A stretch of 64,000 nt of DNA from Haemaphysalis longicornis (GCA_013339765.2 CM023457.1:78178192-78242191); one strand, 5' to 3'. Counted from the first letter of the stretch, positions 36,474-48,217 are shown. Numbers and translations are program-made. The notes: generated from the sequence alone by a model not told the origin.

Positions 36474-37278
36474 CTGCGTAACAGTAACGTTGTATGGCTT
36501 TGTACATGTCAATTTAGATTAGAAGGACGTCGTTATAAGTTTGACCCATTTTAAAATGAGCGGGGCGCAGTGCAATTGCGGAAACGTGGCCACGCGGAGC
36601 GAAAAATTCGGTAATTTCTGTGACTTGGACGTTTCTTTGCAGGGCGGGGTGCGAAGATTTTAGGGATTTTAGCGTGAAAGCACCAAGTAATCACTTCAAA
36701 TACTGGAAGTCTAGTTCACCTGTCGATCCTAACTTCATATTGTAGTCATCGTTTTTACAGACGTCAGATTCAGGTGTCAATTCTAATTTCATATTTTTCT
36801 CGCTGTTTCTAGATACTACAAAAACCGTTTTCTGCGTTTGATGCACATCTTCTTCACCTTTACAGCCATAGCTGTGGATGCACAACTTGTTTAGCCCACG
36901 GATCTAAAAGCTCTCAGTATGGCTGTGAAAATCCAAGTTATCCAAGTTACAGTTATCCAAGGGCTCTCAAGGTGGATAAAAAAGGCTCATCTCGCGTGTT
37001 TTGCATCATCTAGTGCCCTTTCCTTGAGTCGCACACACTAGTTAATTCTACAGACAGCCGACCGCCGGTTTATCCCTACGAGGTTCCGAAGAACAATGTG
37101 GCCTCATTATCAGCAACTGTCCTGTTTCTCCTTTTTTCCTGTGGCAACGAGTACAATCACGGCACGCGCACGTTTACGTGTTTCTACCTCTACAAACAGC
37201 TTATGAGCAAAACAGCTCATGCACTAAAAAGCACATAAGGCATAAACCTAGTTCTCCCTAGACAATGGGCATGCGTAC
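36474..37278 (-). other. Intron of the deacetylase-like gene
   Basis: GTACGC donor at 37,278 and an AG acceptor at 36,474. Both flanks are phase 2, giving ...FEYFK|SNFEEFY.... No element recognised inside. Confidence 0.75.
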
Positions 37279-37524
37279 TTGAAGTATTCAAAAGTGTCCT
37301 CGGCGGTAACCGGCTGCGGCAGGCAGGCGTCGGCCATTGCACATGGCAGGTCTCCCTCCGTGTGCTTCGGGAACAGCACGTTAATGGGCAGAACCCAGAG
37401 TCCTGGGTAAGAGCCCTCGGGACACGGCCACACGTTGCAGCTTCGTCGGAATCCAAAGTCCATGGTGTACGGGTAGAATGGGCGCTCTCCTCGGGCACGT
37501 TGGTGGATAAGCGTGCTGTCGTAC
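37279..37524 (-). CDS. Chitin deacetylase-like protein, third visible exon
   Basis: The exon runs from an acceptor 'tatgcag|g' at 37,524 to a donor 'ttcaa|gtacgc' at 37,279, phase 2 to phase 2 (246 nt). It encodes YDSTLIHQ, GERPFYPYTMDFGFRRSCN, then VWPCPEGSYPGLWVLPINVL and CAMADACLPQPVTAEDTFEY. The YDS motif, the YP-T-D segment, the paired cysteines and the W-lPiN strand are hallmarks of animal chitin deacetylases (removal of acetyl groups from chitin in cuticle or peritrophic matrix). The frame is fully open. Confidence 0.88.
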
Positions 37525-38270
37525 CTGCATAAAAAATACGAAGGTCGTCATCAACTATTGGTCACAAATTTGTGTTTACGTTTTCGCGCAATGCAATTTC
37601 AGGTAGAGTGCTGCGGTTCTGCCAAATCAAACTAGTTTTGTTGTGAACTCTAAGCGATTTATGTGGAGCTCCCTGGCTGATGCTGTTATATTGCGTGACG
37701 ACCTGCAATCATCCTTCACTTCGGACCTTATGCCACTTTGCGTTTCTGAGAGAAATTGTTGCAAGTTTTTTTTTGCAAAAAGTGCTCCTCGAATAATTCT
37801 CCTGCATGTTCGCTGATGGAGACTTCAGCATCTCAAAAACGTATTGCTAGAAAGGCTACACAAAACTGTTCAAAACAAAGAAATGTCTGGTAAAGGTATC
37901 TGATATCGCGCCATTAGTTTCAGCATTATTACTTGTCCGGAGGCTGTCTGTCTCTCTATTAGTACAATTTGTACAGACGATAGCTTAATCAGCCCTCTCC
38001 TTACGCGCCGGCCCTTTCAGATGAATTATGGGGACAGCGACACAATGAACCTTACAAATTTGGTTATCTAAAATGTTGTCTACATCGGGAGCAGCACTCA
38101 ACTATATAGCAGATATAAAACATTAAGTGATTTTTTGGAACTGCCCTAGTGCCCGCGTGTAGCATACTCTGAAGACGTGCGGTGTTACGTGATGATAACG
38201 GGTACGCCACCACTTTAAAGCTCAGAAGTATAACTGCTTTATCCAGCTATTCTTAGCCGAAGGAAGATAC
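37525..38270 (-). other. Intron of the deacetylase-like gene
   Basis: Donor GTATCT at 38,270 and acceptor AG at 37,525. The split codon CG|G restores Arg before YDSTL, exactly where family members continue. No recognisable element inside. Confidence 0.75.
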
Positions 38271-38457
38271 CGGAAGCGCCTGTGGAGCATCCGGAATCCC
38301 TGGTCTCCGCCGGTGATGAGGAACGGTCCCCTGAAACCGGTAACGTCGGAACCTGGCACGTTGGCAAAGGCCGTGAGCATGGCCCGCTGGTCCACCACCT
38401 CCCGCTCCCACTCGGTGGTGTTGATGGTCTGCCAGTAAGGTCGATTCCGTTCTGTGG
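38271..38457 (-). CDS. Chitin deacetylase-like protein, second visible exon (one-base frame disruption)
   Basis: The exon is bounded by 'ttcgcag|c' and 'ttccg|gtatct'. After SHRT, an extra base near 38,447-38,448 shifts the frame. The rest reads NRPYWQTINTTEWEREVVDQ, then LTAFANVPGSDVTGFRGPFL and TGGDQGFRMLHRRFR. This is the 'E-V-dqR-----fa-v---dv-GfR-PfL--ggd-qF-mL' region of CE4 chitin deacetylases, with the motif-3 Arg. The length (187 nt) is one more than needed for its phases (2 to 2), which supports a one-base insertion, either real or a consensus error. Confidence 0.8.
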
Positions 38458-40557
38458 CTGCGAACAATGAACGTAAATACCCCGCAATTGATCACCTTTA
38501 AATCTTACCACAGCCAATGTAGTTTTCAGATGAAACCTTTTGGTCACAAAGAATTTTGGGGGGTCGCTTGTGGAAGAGTTACATGCCTGAGCACTTCGTT
38601 GCAGCGAAACCGTATATGGCTAGCATTCAGTCTGTCATCGCCTCGCCACTGTATACTCCTCTTTCACAAGATATAAATACTATAATAATAAATAGATAAT
38701 GAATAGCAGCCTACCATTGTCGCTGAAGAAGAAAGTGTATGACAGCTGCATCTTACCGGTACTCACCCACGGGGCAGAAACTTGGAGGCTCACTAAGAGG
38801 GTTAAACCTAAATTGAGAACGACTCAGCGGGCAATGGAGCGGAAAATGATATGTGTAACATTAGTAGACAAGAAGAGAGCAGAGTGGGTCAGGCAACAAA
38901 CACGTGTTAAGGACATATTAGTAGAGATTATTAAGAAGAAATGGACGTGGGCAGGCCATGTAATGCGAAGGCAAGATAACCGTTGGTCATTAAGGGTAAC
39001 CGAGTGGATCCCTAGAGAAGGCAAGCATTGCAGGGGGAAGAAGAAAGTTAGATGGGCCGATAAGATCAAGAAGTTTGCGGGGATAAATTGGTCACAGGTA
39101 ACACAGGAGCGGGGTATTTGAAGAATAATTGGAGAGGCCTTTGCCCTGCAGTGGGCGTCGATAGGCTGGTGATGATAGGAGAAGTTCACATAGGCAAGAC
39201 CTTTTCAAAGTATAAACCTAGTGCCATATTTCCCACGTGTCAACACCGTTGAGTGAAAAGTAAACAAGAGGCATACTTGAGGCGAAACATCACTTTACAA
39301 CTCCTGCTAGAAGAGTTTCTTTAAGTGAAAAAAATGTGCGCTTCATTTTCGCGATAGCAAAGAAAAATACGTGTTCAAAAAACATTTCAAGCCATTAATA
39401 CAAAAAGTGCTCGCTGCCGAGCCTCAACCTTGTTGCGGAACCTAGCGGCGACCTTCGAAGTCCAACAGTAACAAAAAATTTGAGTATATGACACGCCATG
39501 GTGAAATGCGCAAGAATTGAATTGACTTTAGCAAACTTCCACCGTGATTATCATTCGAGTAGCGGGGAGAGAAAGTTAGTGTAGGAGGCAAGAATAGGAT
39601 TACAGAGATTTAAGGGACAGGGGCGGCGGAAAGTGTCATCTTTAGACGTTTGCAGGGAAGTGAGCATATACGCGTTGCTTGTCGTTCGCTCAGACGAAGA
39701 AAACGGGAAGTCACGAATCGTCGGTATTCGGTTTGCAGAAATACGCGGAGATGCACCGGGCATTCGCACGCCCGCTACAATTTTCCTGGATTCTGTTTTC
39801 ACAGAGTGGAAGGGCTCGAAATTTTTCACTTACATTTTCCCCAAATCTACACATAGTTTGTGTGGGTTGCGGACAAACTGGCCCTGAAACCAACTTATAT
39901 TGTTTGGCACATGGGTCCATCTCTTGCCTACAAAAAAATGTTAAAGTATAAAGTAACAACTATATAAAAATAAGAAAAATTGTGCAAGGCTACGTGCTTA
40001 ATATACATGCATATAAAATACTGTGCCTAAAACAAAAAGCCAATCACTTTAAACCAATCGAATTTCTCCCATATTTGTTTACCTGTTCGATAATGTTTCA
40101 TTTTCGTATAATAATTTACAAACTTTTCATTCCCTTACTTGTTAAAAATCGAGACTAGTTCAAAGTTTTACCTCCCACAAGGAAGTTGCGTTGCATAGAA
40201 AAAAACAAACCTCCCACCTTCTCTCTTTTTCATCTTTTCGCCACAACCACTACAAAGAAATCAATAACGGAGCACAGAAATTTAGTAGTCAAATGAAAAG
40301 AGGAGCGTCAACCAAAGGTCAATTAAAGGACAGACGGTTCAGCTGCCATATGGAAGCCTTATTCACTTTGTTCACCTTTTCTTCAGAAGCCTCTTCATCA
40401 GACTAAACAAGTCTTCGGTATACGAACCCAAGCGTCTCGTTTTTATTACACCTTTCGTCGGCGATCGCCCTTTTGTTGACTATAAATTTCTACCTGCCAC
40501 GAAGAATTTTGCAGTACCTTAGAATACGTAATAAAGCTGGATGGTCTAGACACTTAC
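38458..40557 (-). other. Intron of the deacetylase-like gene, with a LINE inserted
   Basis: Consensus donor AG|GTAAGTG at 40,557 and acceptor at 38,458. It contains the RTE-type LINE end at 38,699-39,180. The rest (39,190-40,550) is AT-rich with no recognised feature. Confidence 0.75.
38699..39180 (+). mobile_element. RTE/BovB-type LINE 3' end
   Basis: The plus-strand frame contains KVYDSCILPVLTHGAETWRL, QRAMERKMICVTLVDKKRAE, KKKWTWAGHVMRRQDNRW and WADKIKKFAGINWSQVTQER. These are the C-terminal thumb and tail of RTE/BovB reverse transcriptases, where 'Y-s-vlPvltYGaEtW-l-k' and 'W-GHv-R--dnrW' recur. It ends with 'gctggtgatgatagga', the usual 3' tail. It is 5'-truncated and lies antisense within the deacetylase intron. 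Confidence 0.9.
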
Positions 40558-40858
40558 CTAATAGACTTCAAGGCGATCTCATTTCCCCAGGAGTGCAGCT
40601 GGTTGACGGCTTGGTAGTCGAGGTATTCCGCCGACGTGAAAAAAGTTGCTGCGATGCCGCATCCGCTCTGTTTATGCTTCCTCCTTGATGTGTCCAAAAG
40701 TTCCCGGTAGAAGGCCATATTGCCCGCGTTGACAGCGCCATCGAATGTCAGCATTACGAACTGGGGCATGTCTTCCACTCGAACACCAGCGGGGGGCGCA
40801 TCACTTGCGCAGAGGCAGCTAGGCGGCCTGCAGACTTCCTCCCTGCATTCTCGAGTTC
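40558..40858 (-). CDS. Chitin deacetylase-like protein, first visible exon (metal motifs altered)
   Basis: The acceptor is 'cctgttacaccag|GA' at 40,858 (phase 1) and the donor is attag|GTAAGTG at 40,558 (phase 2); the 301 nt are fully open. The exon encodes RECREEVCRPPSCLCASDAP (the cysteine-rich lead-in C-l--C-C), then EDMPQFVMLTFDGAVNAGNM, then GIAATFFTSAEYLDYQAVNQ and GNEIALKSI. Motif 1 is TFDG where active CE4 enzymes have TFDD (the second Asp binds metal). Motif 2 is K-S-I-S-H where active enzymes have H-[ST]-x-x-H. Two metal ligands are therefore missing, suggesting a chitin-binding or regulatory rather than catalytic role. Exons 5' of this one are not certain; its phase-1 start matches the cassette exons upstream. 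Confidence 0.85.
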
Positions 40859-41430
40859 CTGGTGTAACAGGGCACCGAATTTTAGGCAAAATTCTAACGC
40901 ATACGCAAGTCAAGATCCTCAAGCTGCACTGTATAATGACTGGGGTAATTAAAATTTTAGTGCAAGCCTACTTGTTTGTCTGTGGAACTGTCTCCCGTGA
41001 GGGATACATCCCAGTTCCATACCACAGCGTGCCTCCAGTAATTTGAGTCGTGGCATAGCTTCCAGTTTATTTCATAACGATCGAAATCATGATCGAAATT
41101 GAACACAAACTCGTGGAAACTAAGAAACCCCGCATGGAGTCAGTCAGAGCCAGATCGCACGAGTTTAGGATAACTTTTCGATAGGAATTCCCACTTCTAG
41201 ACGAGCGCAACGAGGTCAGTGTAGACAGGACTTAACACCTGCAATCAGTCATTCTGCAGCAGCTGTGTAGAAAGCAATATTGAGGGATCGAAATGCGAAA
41301 CTAACTATAAAATTAAAGGAACTAATTGCCAAACGTAAGAACCCGAAAATATCAAGTACGGCAGATCAGATTAAACTAGCCGCGCGGTCGAAAGTGATTA
41401 AAAGAAGTAAAACAGATGGCATTGGCGCTC
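40859..41430. other. Non-coding interval 5' of the deacetylase exon
   Basis: A 45-codon open minus-strand stretch lies at about 40,979-41,115, but its junction phase does not fit the next exon. Nothing else was recognised. Confidence 0.4.
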
Positions 41431-41487
41431 AGCTCTTCTCCTTCCCCTCGGTCCTTGTTCGTCCTCGTACGGACGCTGCTCTCTGTG

Positions 41488-41575
41488 TTCTGCCTCCATC
41501 AGAAAAGCAGCAATCGTGGCCTGGATCGTAGCGGCGTCCTTGGTCCCAGCAGCACAGCATCATAGCCACTGCTGC
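41488..41575 (-). repeat. tRNA-derived SINE (Ruka-like), degenerate
   Basis: On the minus strand the order is 'agtggctatgatgctgtgctgctggga', a degraded B box, then 'ctgatggaggc'. This is the same layout as the clear SINE at 52.25 kb. It sits at the same place in other module blocks. Confidence 0.6.
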
Positions 41576-41776
41576 AGCCCCTCCGCGACAGAGGGCAGCC
41601 GCTGTTTCCGCGTTCTGATGGCGGTAGGTGTCAGTGCTACGTTCTCCCTTCAGTTTATTTATTACCCTTGCAGTGGAGGCAATGGAAGACGTAACACACG
41701 CGCACACTGCTACATTGCGATACACTCCGTAGGTCCACATTTTTCCTACTCCCATAATAAATACTGGTATACGTAC

Positions 41777-41961
41777 CACTAGTGGGGGCAGAAGTGGCAG
41801 GCCTTGCTGTAGTATGTTCGGTGAGGGGGCTGCTCTTCCGCTCAGGTAGCTCGGTCCCGATGGAACTCGCCTCTGGAAAGAAAGCTTCAGCTGCAGGGCC
41901 TTTTATGGCGGAAATTATGGGTAATTTCATTGAAGAGAACTCTGGGAGATAGTGCTGCTAC
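41777..41961 (-). pseudogene. Cassette module copy, frame shifted by one base
   Basis: Acceptor 'ttttgacag|GT' and donor G|GTACGT are both intact. The frame MKLPIISAIKGPAAEAFF through ELPERKSS to TTARPATSAPTSG is open. One base is missing in the first 31 nt ('gggagatag' for 'gggcaagtag'), so a phase-1 entry runs into a stop. It is the module nearest to the deacetylase exon. Read as a recently broken exon, or as a consensus error. Confidence 0.5.
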
Positions 41962-43497
41962 CTGTCAAAAGGCTTCCCCTAGGCTTTTTGAACAAATCGG
42001 AATCAGCCTATCATGCAGCTGGAATTTCGAGTCGAGTAGACAAAAATGAGCACGCTGGCTTTACACAAATTATCCTCATGCTTTAACAGAAGTGACTTGG
42101 GTTGCCTAAAGGGTATAGCAAAGTATCCGCCTTTTTTAAACTATGTTCCTTCAGCGCGATGACCTTCTGCCTTACGTGGCCGAAGTGGTGTTTTAGGAAC
42201 CGCAAAACGTGCTTTCAATTTCTGACCCTAAAACTTCAGAGTAAACTGCGGCTGTGACGCCTTCCTTGCTTGCACAAGCAGATTTTTGCACTCCACCGCC
42301 AACAGCCGAGTGCATTTGTAGGGTTGAGGCCGAGGTTACTTGCTTCATAGTCTGAAGAGGCGGGTACAACAGCGCAGATGCTAACACACGTGAACTGGGC
42401 GATAGAAGAGGCCAAGACTCCGAAAAGAGGGTCGTGCACGGAAGCTGCGGAAAAGTGTACTAGACGGGTCGAGCTGCAAGACGGAATGGTGTGTTCCTCA
42501 CCCCCCCTGCGCTCGGTGTTAGTTTGGAATAATTTTGCCTAACTCCTCCCCGTGGCGCATACCGATACGCATCCTGAACGACCGCCGGCGCTCCTCACGA
42601 GGCGTACGTTCACGTGTGCTCTCCTGTTCTGCATTTTCTGGTAGCGCTCGACGGCAGAACTAAAAGCTTAAACAGCTGCGCTGTTAAAAAGGACCGCGAC
42701 AGCCCTGGCATACGACAGCGTAATTTTTGTACTTCTGCGCCCATATGTATGTTGACAGTCAAACAACTCAAGTAAACCAAGACTTCCATGATTCTATCTC
42801 TTAACCCTACCTCCCATTGCCCTACGTCATTTTCTTTAGTCAGAAACACATGCTAAACCGTATGAGTGTTGCGAAATTTATGTGTTTTTGTGAAAACGTC
42901 GGAGAGGACCAGTCGACCTAATTTTGTTCTCCTTTCTACTACCGCCGCTGCAGTTATTCCTCTAATTTTGGTTCCATATTTTAATTATAACTATTTTTAT
43001 GGAAAGATTGCTAGCAGCGAAAATCCCAAGGGTAAAGTCTATTATAGCTTATCGTAAACTTAAGCTTATAGCAGCCTAAAGAATGGTTCCGAGTTGTGGA
43101 CATCTTAAAGCATCAAATTTCGCTTAAGTCCAACTTGTTAATTACATTTACGAATTGCCTAACAGCGAATTTTGCTTTGTCGCAAAGAAAAACGATGATA
43201 GCCTCCCATGCTCTATGCTGAAAGGCGTTTAAATTCTTTAAATTCAAACTGTCTGTCACGGAAGTCTCTCGAGTTTCACGCATGCTCCTCTAAAATTTAC
43301 CGCTTCGACAATATGACATTTCCGTCTTTTCGCCGTATTTCTCGCTTGGAAAACACGCGTTCCCCTGCGCGGCCTACCGCTTACGGTTGCCTTCTCTAGC
43401 ATGGTCTTCGGCGTTGTGCTTCATCGACGCACGTCCTCCCTTCTCACAACCCTGCAGCTGTTCCTACTGTTACTCATTGTACAGACACTGCTCCTCA

Positions 43498-43592
43498 CTC
43501 CTCCTCCATTAGGAAAGCAGCGACCGCAGCCTCGATCGAACCGGCGTCCTTGGTCCGAGCACCACAGCATCATAGCCACTGAGTTATCGCGG
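43498..43592 (-). repeat. tRNA-derived SINE (Ruka-like)
   Basis: The minus strand shows the SINE head 'cgataactcagtggctatg', the B box 'ggttcgatc' and a short 'ctaatggagg' tail. Its position is shared with 53,535 and 56,716, so it was present before duplication. Confidence 0.7.
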
Positions 43593-43814
43593 AGGGTAAC
43601 TGCGGGCTTGCTGCAGCACCTCCGCGACAGAGGGCAGCCGCTGTTGCCGAGTTCTGACGATGGTAGGTGTCAGTGCTATGTTCTGCCTTCAGTTTAATTA
43701 TAACCCGTGCGGCGGCGGCAACGGAAAAGGTGACATACGCACACACTGTTACATTGAAATCCACTCCGTAGTCCGCGTTTTTCCTTCTCCCATAATAAAT
43801 ACTGCCATACGTAC

Positions 43815-44001
43815 CACTAGTCGGGGCAGAAGTGGCAGGCCTTGCTGTAGTATGTTCGGTCAGGCGGCTGCTCTCCCGCTCAGGTAGCTCGGTCACGATG
43901 GAACTCGCCTCTGGAAAGAAAGCTTCAGCTGCAGGATCTTATATGGCGGAAATAAAAGGTAATTATCATTGAAGAGAAGTCTGGGCAAGTGCTGCTGCTA
44001 C
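43815..44001 (-). pseudogene. Cassette module copy, frame shifted by one extra base
   Basis: Acceptor 'ctttttacag|GT' and donor GACTAGTG|GTACGTATGG are present. The start SSSTCPDFSSM is in phase, but an extra base in 'atgataatt' (for 'gtgaaatt') breaks the frame. The 3' half (ELPERESSRLTEHTTARP...TSG) is open in the other frame. Length 187 nt versus 186 nt in the intact copy at 57 kb. Confidence 0.55.
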
Positions 44002-45833
44002 CTGTAAAAAGGCTTCCCCTAGGCTTTTTGAACCAATCGGAAATCAGCCCATCGTGCAGCTGGAACTTCCGGTCGAGTTGACAAAATTGAGGAACGCTGG
44101 CAATACACAAACTTATCCTCATGTTTTAACAGAAATGACTTGGGCGGCACAAAGCGGTATAGTAAAGCATCCGCCTTTTCTAAAGTATGTCCTTTCAGCA
44201 CTGATTGTCTTCTGCCTGACGTGGCCGAAGTGGTATTTAGGAACCCGCAAAACCTGCTTTCAATTTCTGTCTCTACAGCTACAGAGTAAAGTGGGGCTGC
44301 GACCCCTTTCGTGTCTACAGAAGCACATTTTTGCACTCCACGGCCTACTGCCCAGTGCATTTGTAGGGTTGAGGCCGAGGTTAGTTGCTTCATAGTCTGA
44401 AGAGGCGGGCAGAGCACCGCACATTTTGACAATACACAGAGAAACAAAATCGACGCAAGTTTCATTATTGGTGCAACGCTGGAGGGACAGCAGTGCTGGT
44501 GGCACCTACTTCTTCGCCGGAGACCCGGCTGTTGCCACTCACATGGATTTCCGAACTTGCCGCTGAAAGTCCGCTATGACTGTCAAACGCGAATCATTTT
44601 GTCCTCAGCCTTTCGCATCTCTCCTAAAGTGGACCGCGTTAGCGCGCCCTAGAAGCCATGGCAACAGTCTTCGCGAATTTGGCGTCCCTAGCGGGAACTC
44701 GGTGTCTGTGCTCCCTACTTCAGGCGCAAACGCACGGGAACTGGCGAGCAGAGCAGCACGCGAGAGATCACGACACGAAAGCTGGGCAGAGTATTCTAGA
44801 GGGGTCGAGCTGCAGGACGCCTGGTGTTCCTCACAAGGCGGTTCGCTCGCCTGCGCTTAGTGTTCTTTGGGATAATTTTGCAAGCTCCTCCCGTGGCGCA
44901 TACCGATACGCAATCCTGAAAGACGCCGAACGCTCCTCATGAAGCGCACGCTCACGTGTGCTCTGCTGTTCTGCGTTTTCAGGTAGCACTCGAGACCGGA
45001 ACTAAAGGTTAGACAGCTGCGCTTTTAAAAGGTACTGCGATGGCCTTGTCATACGACAGCGTAATTTTTAGACTTGTGTGTCCATATGTATCCTGACAGT
45101 TAAACAATGCAAGCAAACCAAGACTTCCATGATTCTATCTCTTAACCGTAACTCCCGTTGCCCGGCATCATTTCTTTTAGCAAAAAATCCATGCTGAACC
45201 ATCTAAGGGTTGTGAAAATGATGTCGTTCTGGGAAAAGGTCGAAGAGTAAACCCGACCCAGTTGTATTCTACTTTCTACTGCCGATTCTCCAATTATTCT
45301 TGTGGCTCTTGTTTCCTTGTTTTAATTATAACTATTTTTGTAGAAAGATTGGTAGCAGGTAAAACCCTAACAGTGGAGCCTACTTTAACTTATAAGCTTA
45401 AGCTTATTGCATCTTAAAGACTGTTTCGGAGCTGTGGACTGTTACGGAGCCGTGAACTGTTTCAAAGAGCCAACTTGTTAATTACCTTCGCAAATTGGCT
45501 AACAGCAAATTTTATTTGTCACATAGATCAACGATGATAGCGTTTCATACCCTCTGCTGAAGGGCGTTTAAATTCAAGCTGTCTGTCACGGAAGTCTCTC
45601 GAGTTTCTCGTATGCTCCTCTAAAATTTACCGCCTCGGCAATATGACATATGCGTCTTTTCGCAGTATTTCTCGCTTGGCTACTCACGTCCCCCTGAGCG
45701 GCCTACCGCTTACGGCTGGCTTCTCTAGAATGGTCTTCGGCGTTGTGCTTCATCGGCACATGTCCTCGCTTCTCCCAATCCTGCAGCGGTTCCCACTATT
45801 ACTCATCGTGTACAGACGCTTCTCCTAGGTTTA

Positions 45834-45928
45834 CGCCTCCATCAGAAATGCAGCCACTGCGGCCCCGATAGAACCCGCGTCCTTAGGCTCGGCAGCAGAA
45901 CGCTTTAGCCACTGAGCCACCGCGGCCG
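45834..45928 (-). repeat. tRNA-derived SINE (Ruka-like)
   Basis: Minus strand 'gccgcggtggctcagtggctaaagcg', then 'gcgggttctatcgg', then 'tgatggaggc'. Good A- and B-box similarity. Shared with 55,840 and 59,025. Confidence 0.8.
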
Positions 45929-46165
45929 GTAGCTACGAGATTTGAAGCAGCATGTCCACAACAATTCGCAGCCGGTATTGCCACTTCACACGGACGAGAT
46001 CTTTCGGTGCAACTGTTTCCCCTGAGGAATAATATTATCCGTGGGATGGCGACAATGGCAGAGGTAGCGATACACACGCGCACACTGTCATCGCCCCCAG
46101 CCTTCCAACATCCATATTTTCCCCCTGAATTAGTGACCACTGGCTCGAAGATAACCCATACGTAC

Positions 46166-46353
46166 CACTAGAGGTGCCAGAAGAGTCGGGCGCCGCAGTT
46201 GCATAATCGGTTTTGGGGCCGCTTTCCCACTCTGGCGGTTCGGTTTCGGTGGCACGTCGCTTCTGTAAAGAAAGCCGCAGCTGCAGGGTTTTTCATTGTG
46301 TGCGTTTTATGGGTAATTTCATTGAGATAATATTGGGCAAGTAGTGCTCCCAC
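46166..46353 (-). pseudogene. Cassette module copy, type II, broken
   Basis: Splice-like ends are present (cgacag|GT and G|GTACGT). The frame MKNPAAAAFFTEAT is continuous with GALLAQYYLNEITHK upstream, but it is off by one relative to the phase-1 entry. After TEAT it shifts again and ends in a stop before the donor. Confidence 0.5.
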
Positions 46354-46819
46354 CTGTCGAACGGCCTGACGTAGGCTCTCTGAACCAGTCTGAATCACTC
46401 GGTAGTGAAGCTGGAATTGCGTACAGATGACATAAATGAATACGCTGGCACTACTCCAATATATCGTCATGTTTCAACAATGATAACTTGGCCGGCATAA
46501 AGGGAGTACTAGTGCGTCTGCCTTGTTCCTGAACGATTTGAAGCTGCGAACTCACTAGGGTTTTTAGGCTGCCTTTTCCCACGGGATGAAACAAAAATAC
46601 CGCTTACCTACACCTGTCCCCAGCATAGTGGCACATTTTTTTCTGCCTAAGAAAATTCCGGTACAGTTTCTAGAACATAAGCAAATTGGGGAAAAGCAGT
46701 GCTTGTGTTAGAACAGTGGTCTATCAGTTGCATTGGTGGTCGATATTAAGCGATTCTACCCGCACAACGAACGCGCCTTTTTACACCATTCAGAGATTCC
46801 CCAAGGATGTCGCACTCCT

Positions 46820-47580
46820 GCTGAACAACAATGCAAATATTGCCGGCAATTCTGAAAAAATATGAGTTCCTTTTTTTACGTATTCGGAAATAGGCACAAT
46901 CAGTACAGCGGGCGCGTGCAGCGAAACTCGTGTAAAGGAAAACGTCTTTTCAAACGAAAGAATTAAAAAAGAGCAATTGGTTTCCTGTAAAGCCAGTCCG
47001 AAGTGGTGCTCGACAATCGAAACACCGTTTTGCCCAAATAAGGATAAACGAAACCGAAACTGAGCCTAATATTGACTTCTTTATGGCTGCTATCCACAAT
47101 CTAATCCGATCTGGTTGCTGCTCCGCGCTACCCTGCTCCACAGCTACTACAGCTGCGCACTCTTGCTTGTGGACACCACTTCTTTGTCCGTTGTGTGCGT
47201 GCGACGTTGGTTCGCCGCTTTCTGAGTGCATGAATCTGAACGTGCGTTCACGACGTTGACAGGACGATGACGACGTTGCCACCAGCTGTGAGGACACTTT
47301 ATCAGATCCACTAAAGGAACTTGAAAAAAATCTCCGGGGATGAAAGTGAAGAGCAGATCAACAATGACGACCACCAGAGCACCCCACCAGTCGGCTATAG
47401 AAGTAAGCCAGGCAGTAGAAGTACTCCAGTGATACTTCCAGAGAAAGGTCTGCTTGGAGCATCTGTACAGCATAAGCAAGATGAATGCAAACGTGGTGAA
47501 GCAGTGCCATAACGGGCTGAACCAAACCACTTTGTACAGCATTTTTGGGAGTAGTTACCCTAAACGCAATTGCTAAGGAA
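46820..47580 (+). pseudogene. THAP-like / transposase-type protein remnant, copy 1
   Basis: Across frames, the plus strand gives a basic W-x-C-x-H-like stretch near 46,960-47,060. An acidic segment follows (EDTLSDPLKELE, DESEEQINNDDHQSTPP) near 47,285-47,390, then YFQRKVCLEHLYSISKMNAN and NQTTLYSIFG near 47,430-47,550. The same pieces with mostly conservative changes occur at 60,516-61,197. The family is not certain. A THAP-domain protein of transposon origin is possible. Confidence 0.3.
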
Positions 47581-48034
47581 TGAAACATATTTTACGGTCC
47601 CTGAAGAGTTTCTTTCAAAGGGAGTGCAGTGTACTTATAGCACAAGGACGCCAAATTTGTACTTTCATCAACGAGCAGCCGACTGTGCATGCAGAGGCCG
47701 TTACAGGCTGGTACAGATAAGTTCGCCACCAGGTATACAAACCTCGTCCTTTTCCTCAGCAGCACAATGTAGTAGCCACTAATACACCGCGGACGTTGAC
47801 TAGGGCGTTGATGCAACGCCTCCGCGACCCAGGACCAGCGGTGTTCCCGCCTTGTGACTATCAAAAGGACCGGTTGCAAAGCTTTCTCTTCCGTTTAATT
47901 ATTACCCGCGCGATGGCGGCAACAACAGGGGTAACATACACCCACACACATACACACAGCCGTAATTTTTCATACGTTCATATTCTTCCATCTACCAGTG
48001 GGACCAATGGCTGAAAAGTTTATAGTTTACGTAC

Positions 48035-48217
48035 CACTGTGGGTGGCAGATGTGTCAGGCCAAGTTGGTGTAGGTTCGGTCTTCCGGGTGGTCGGCCGCT
48101 CTGGTGGTTGGGACGTGGTGGAAGTGACCTCTGCAAAGAAAGCTGCAGTTGCAAGGCCTTTCATTGAGGAAGTTATGGGCAATTTCATTGAAGAGAACGC
48201 TGTGCAAGAGGTGTTGA
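48035..48217 (-). CDS. Cassette exon, Thr/Pro-rich module, splice-competent
   Basis: The acceptor is 'cgacataag|TC' at 48,217 and the donor is CAGTG|GTACGTAAA at 48,035. The exon is 183 nt, phase 1 to phase 1, and fully open. It reads NTSCTAFSSMKLPITSSMKG, LATAAFFAEVTSTTSQPPER, PTTRKTEPTPTWPDTSATHS. About a third of the residues are Thr, Ser or Pro, suggesting an extended, possibly O-glycosylated linker. It aligns with the array module at MKG-ATAAFFAE, with in-frame length changes and then TEP-P-WPDTSA, so the reading frame has been kept despite heavy divergence. Same strand and phase as the deacetylase exon at 40,858. No transcript proof; could be a relic. Confidence 0.5.

Noticed and set aside
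40979..41115. Open minus-strand stretch (FNFDHDFDRYEINWKLCHDS and following) ending at GTAGGC, as the exon before the deacetylase exon
   Set aside because: The implied intron would be only ~120 bp and the donor phase (0) does not match the phase-1 acceptor at 40,858. No family resemblance.
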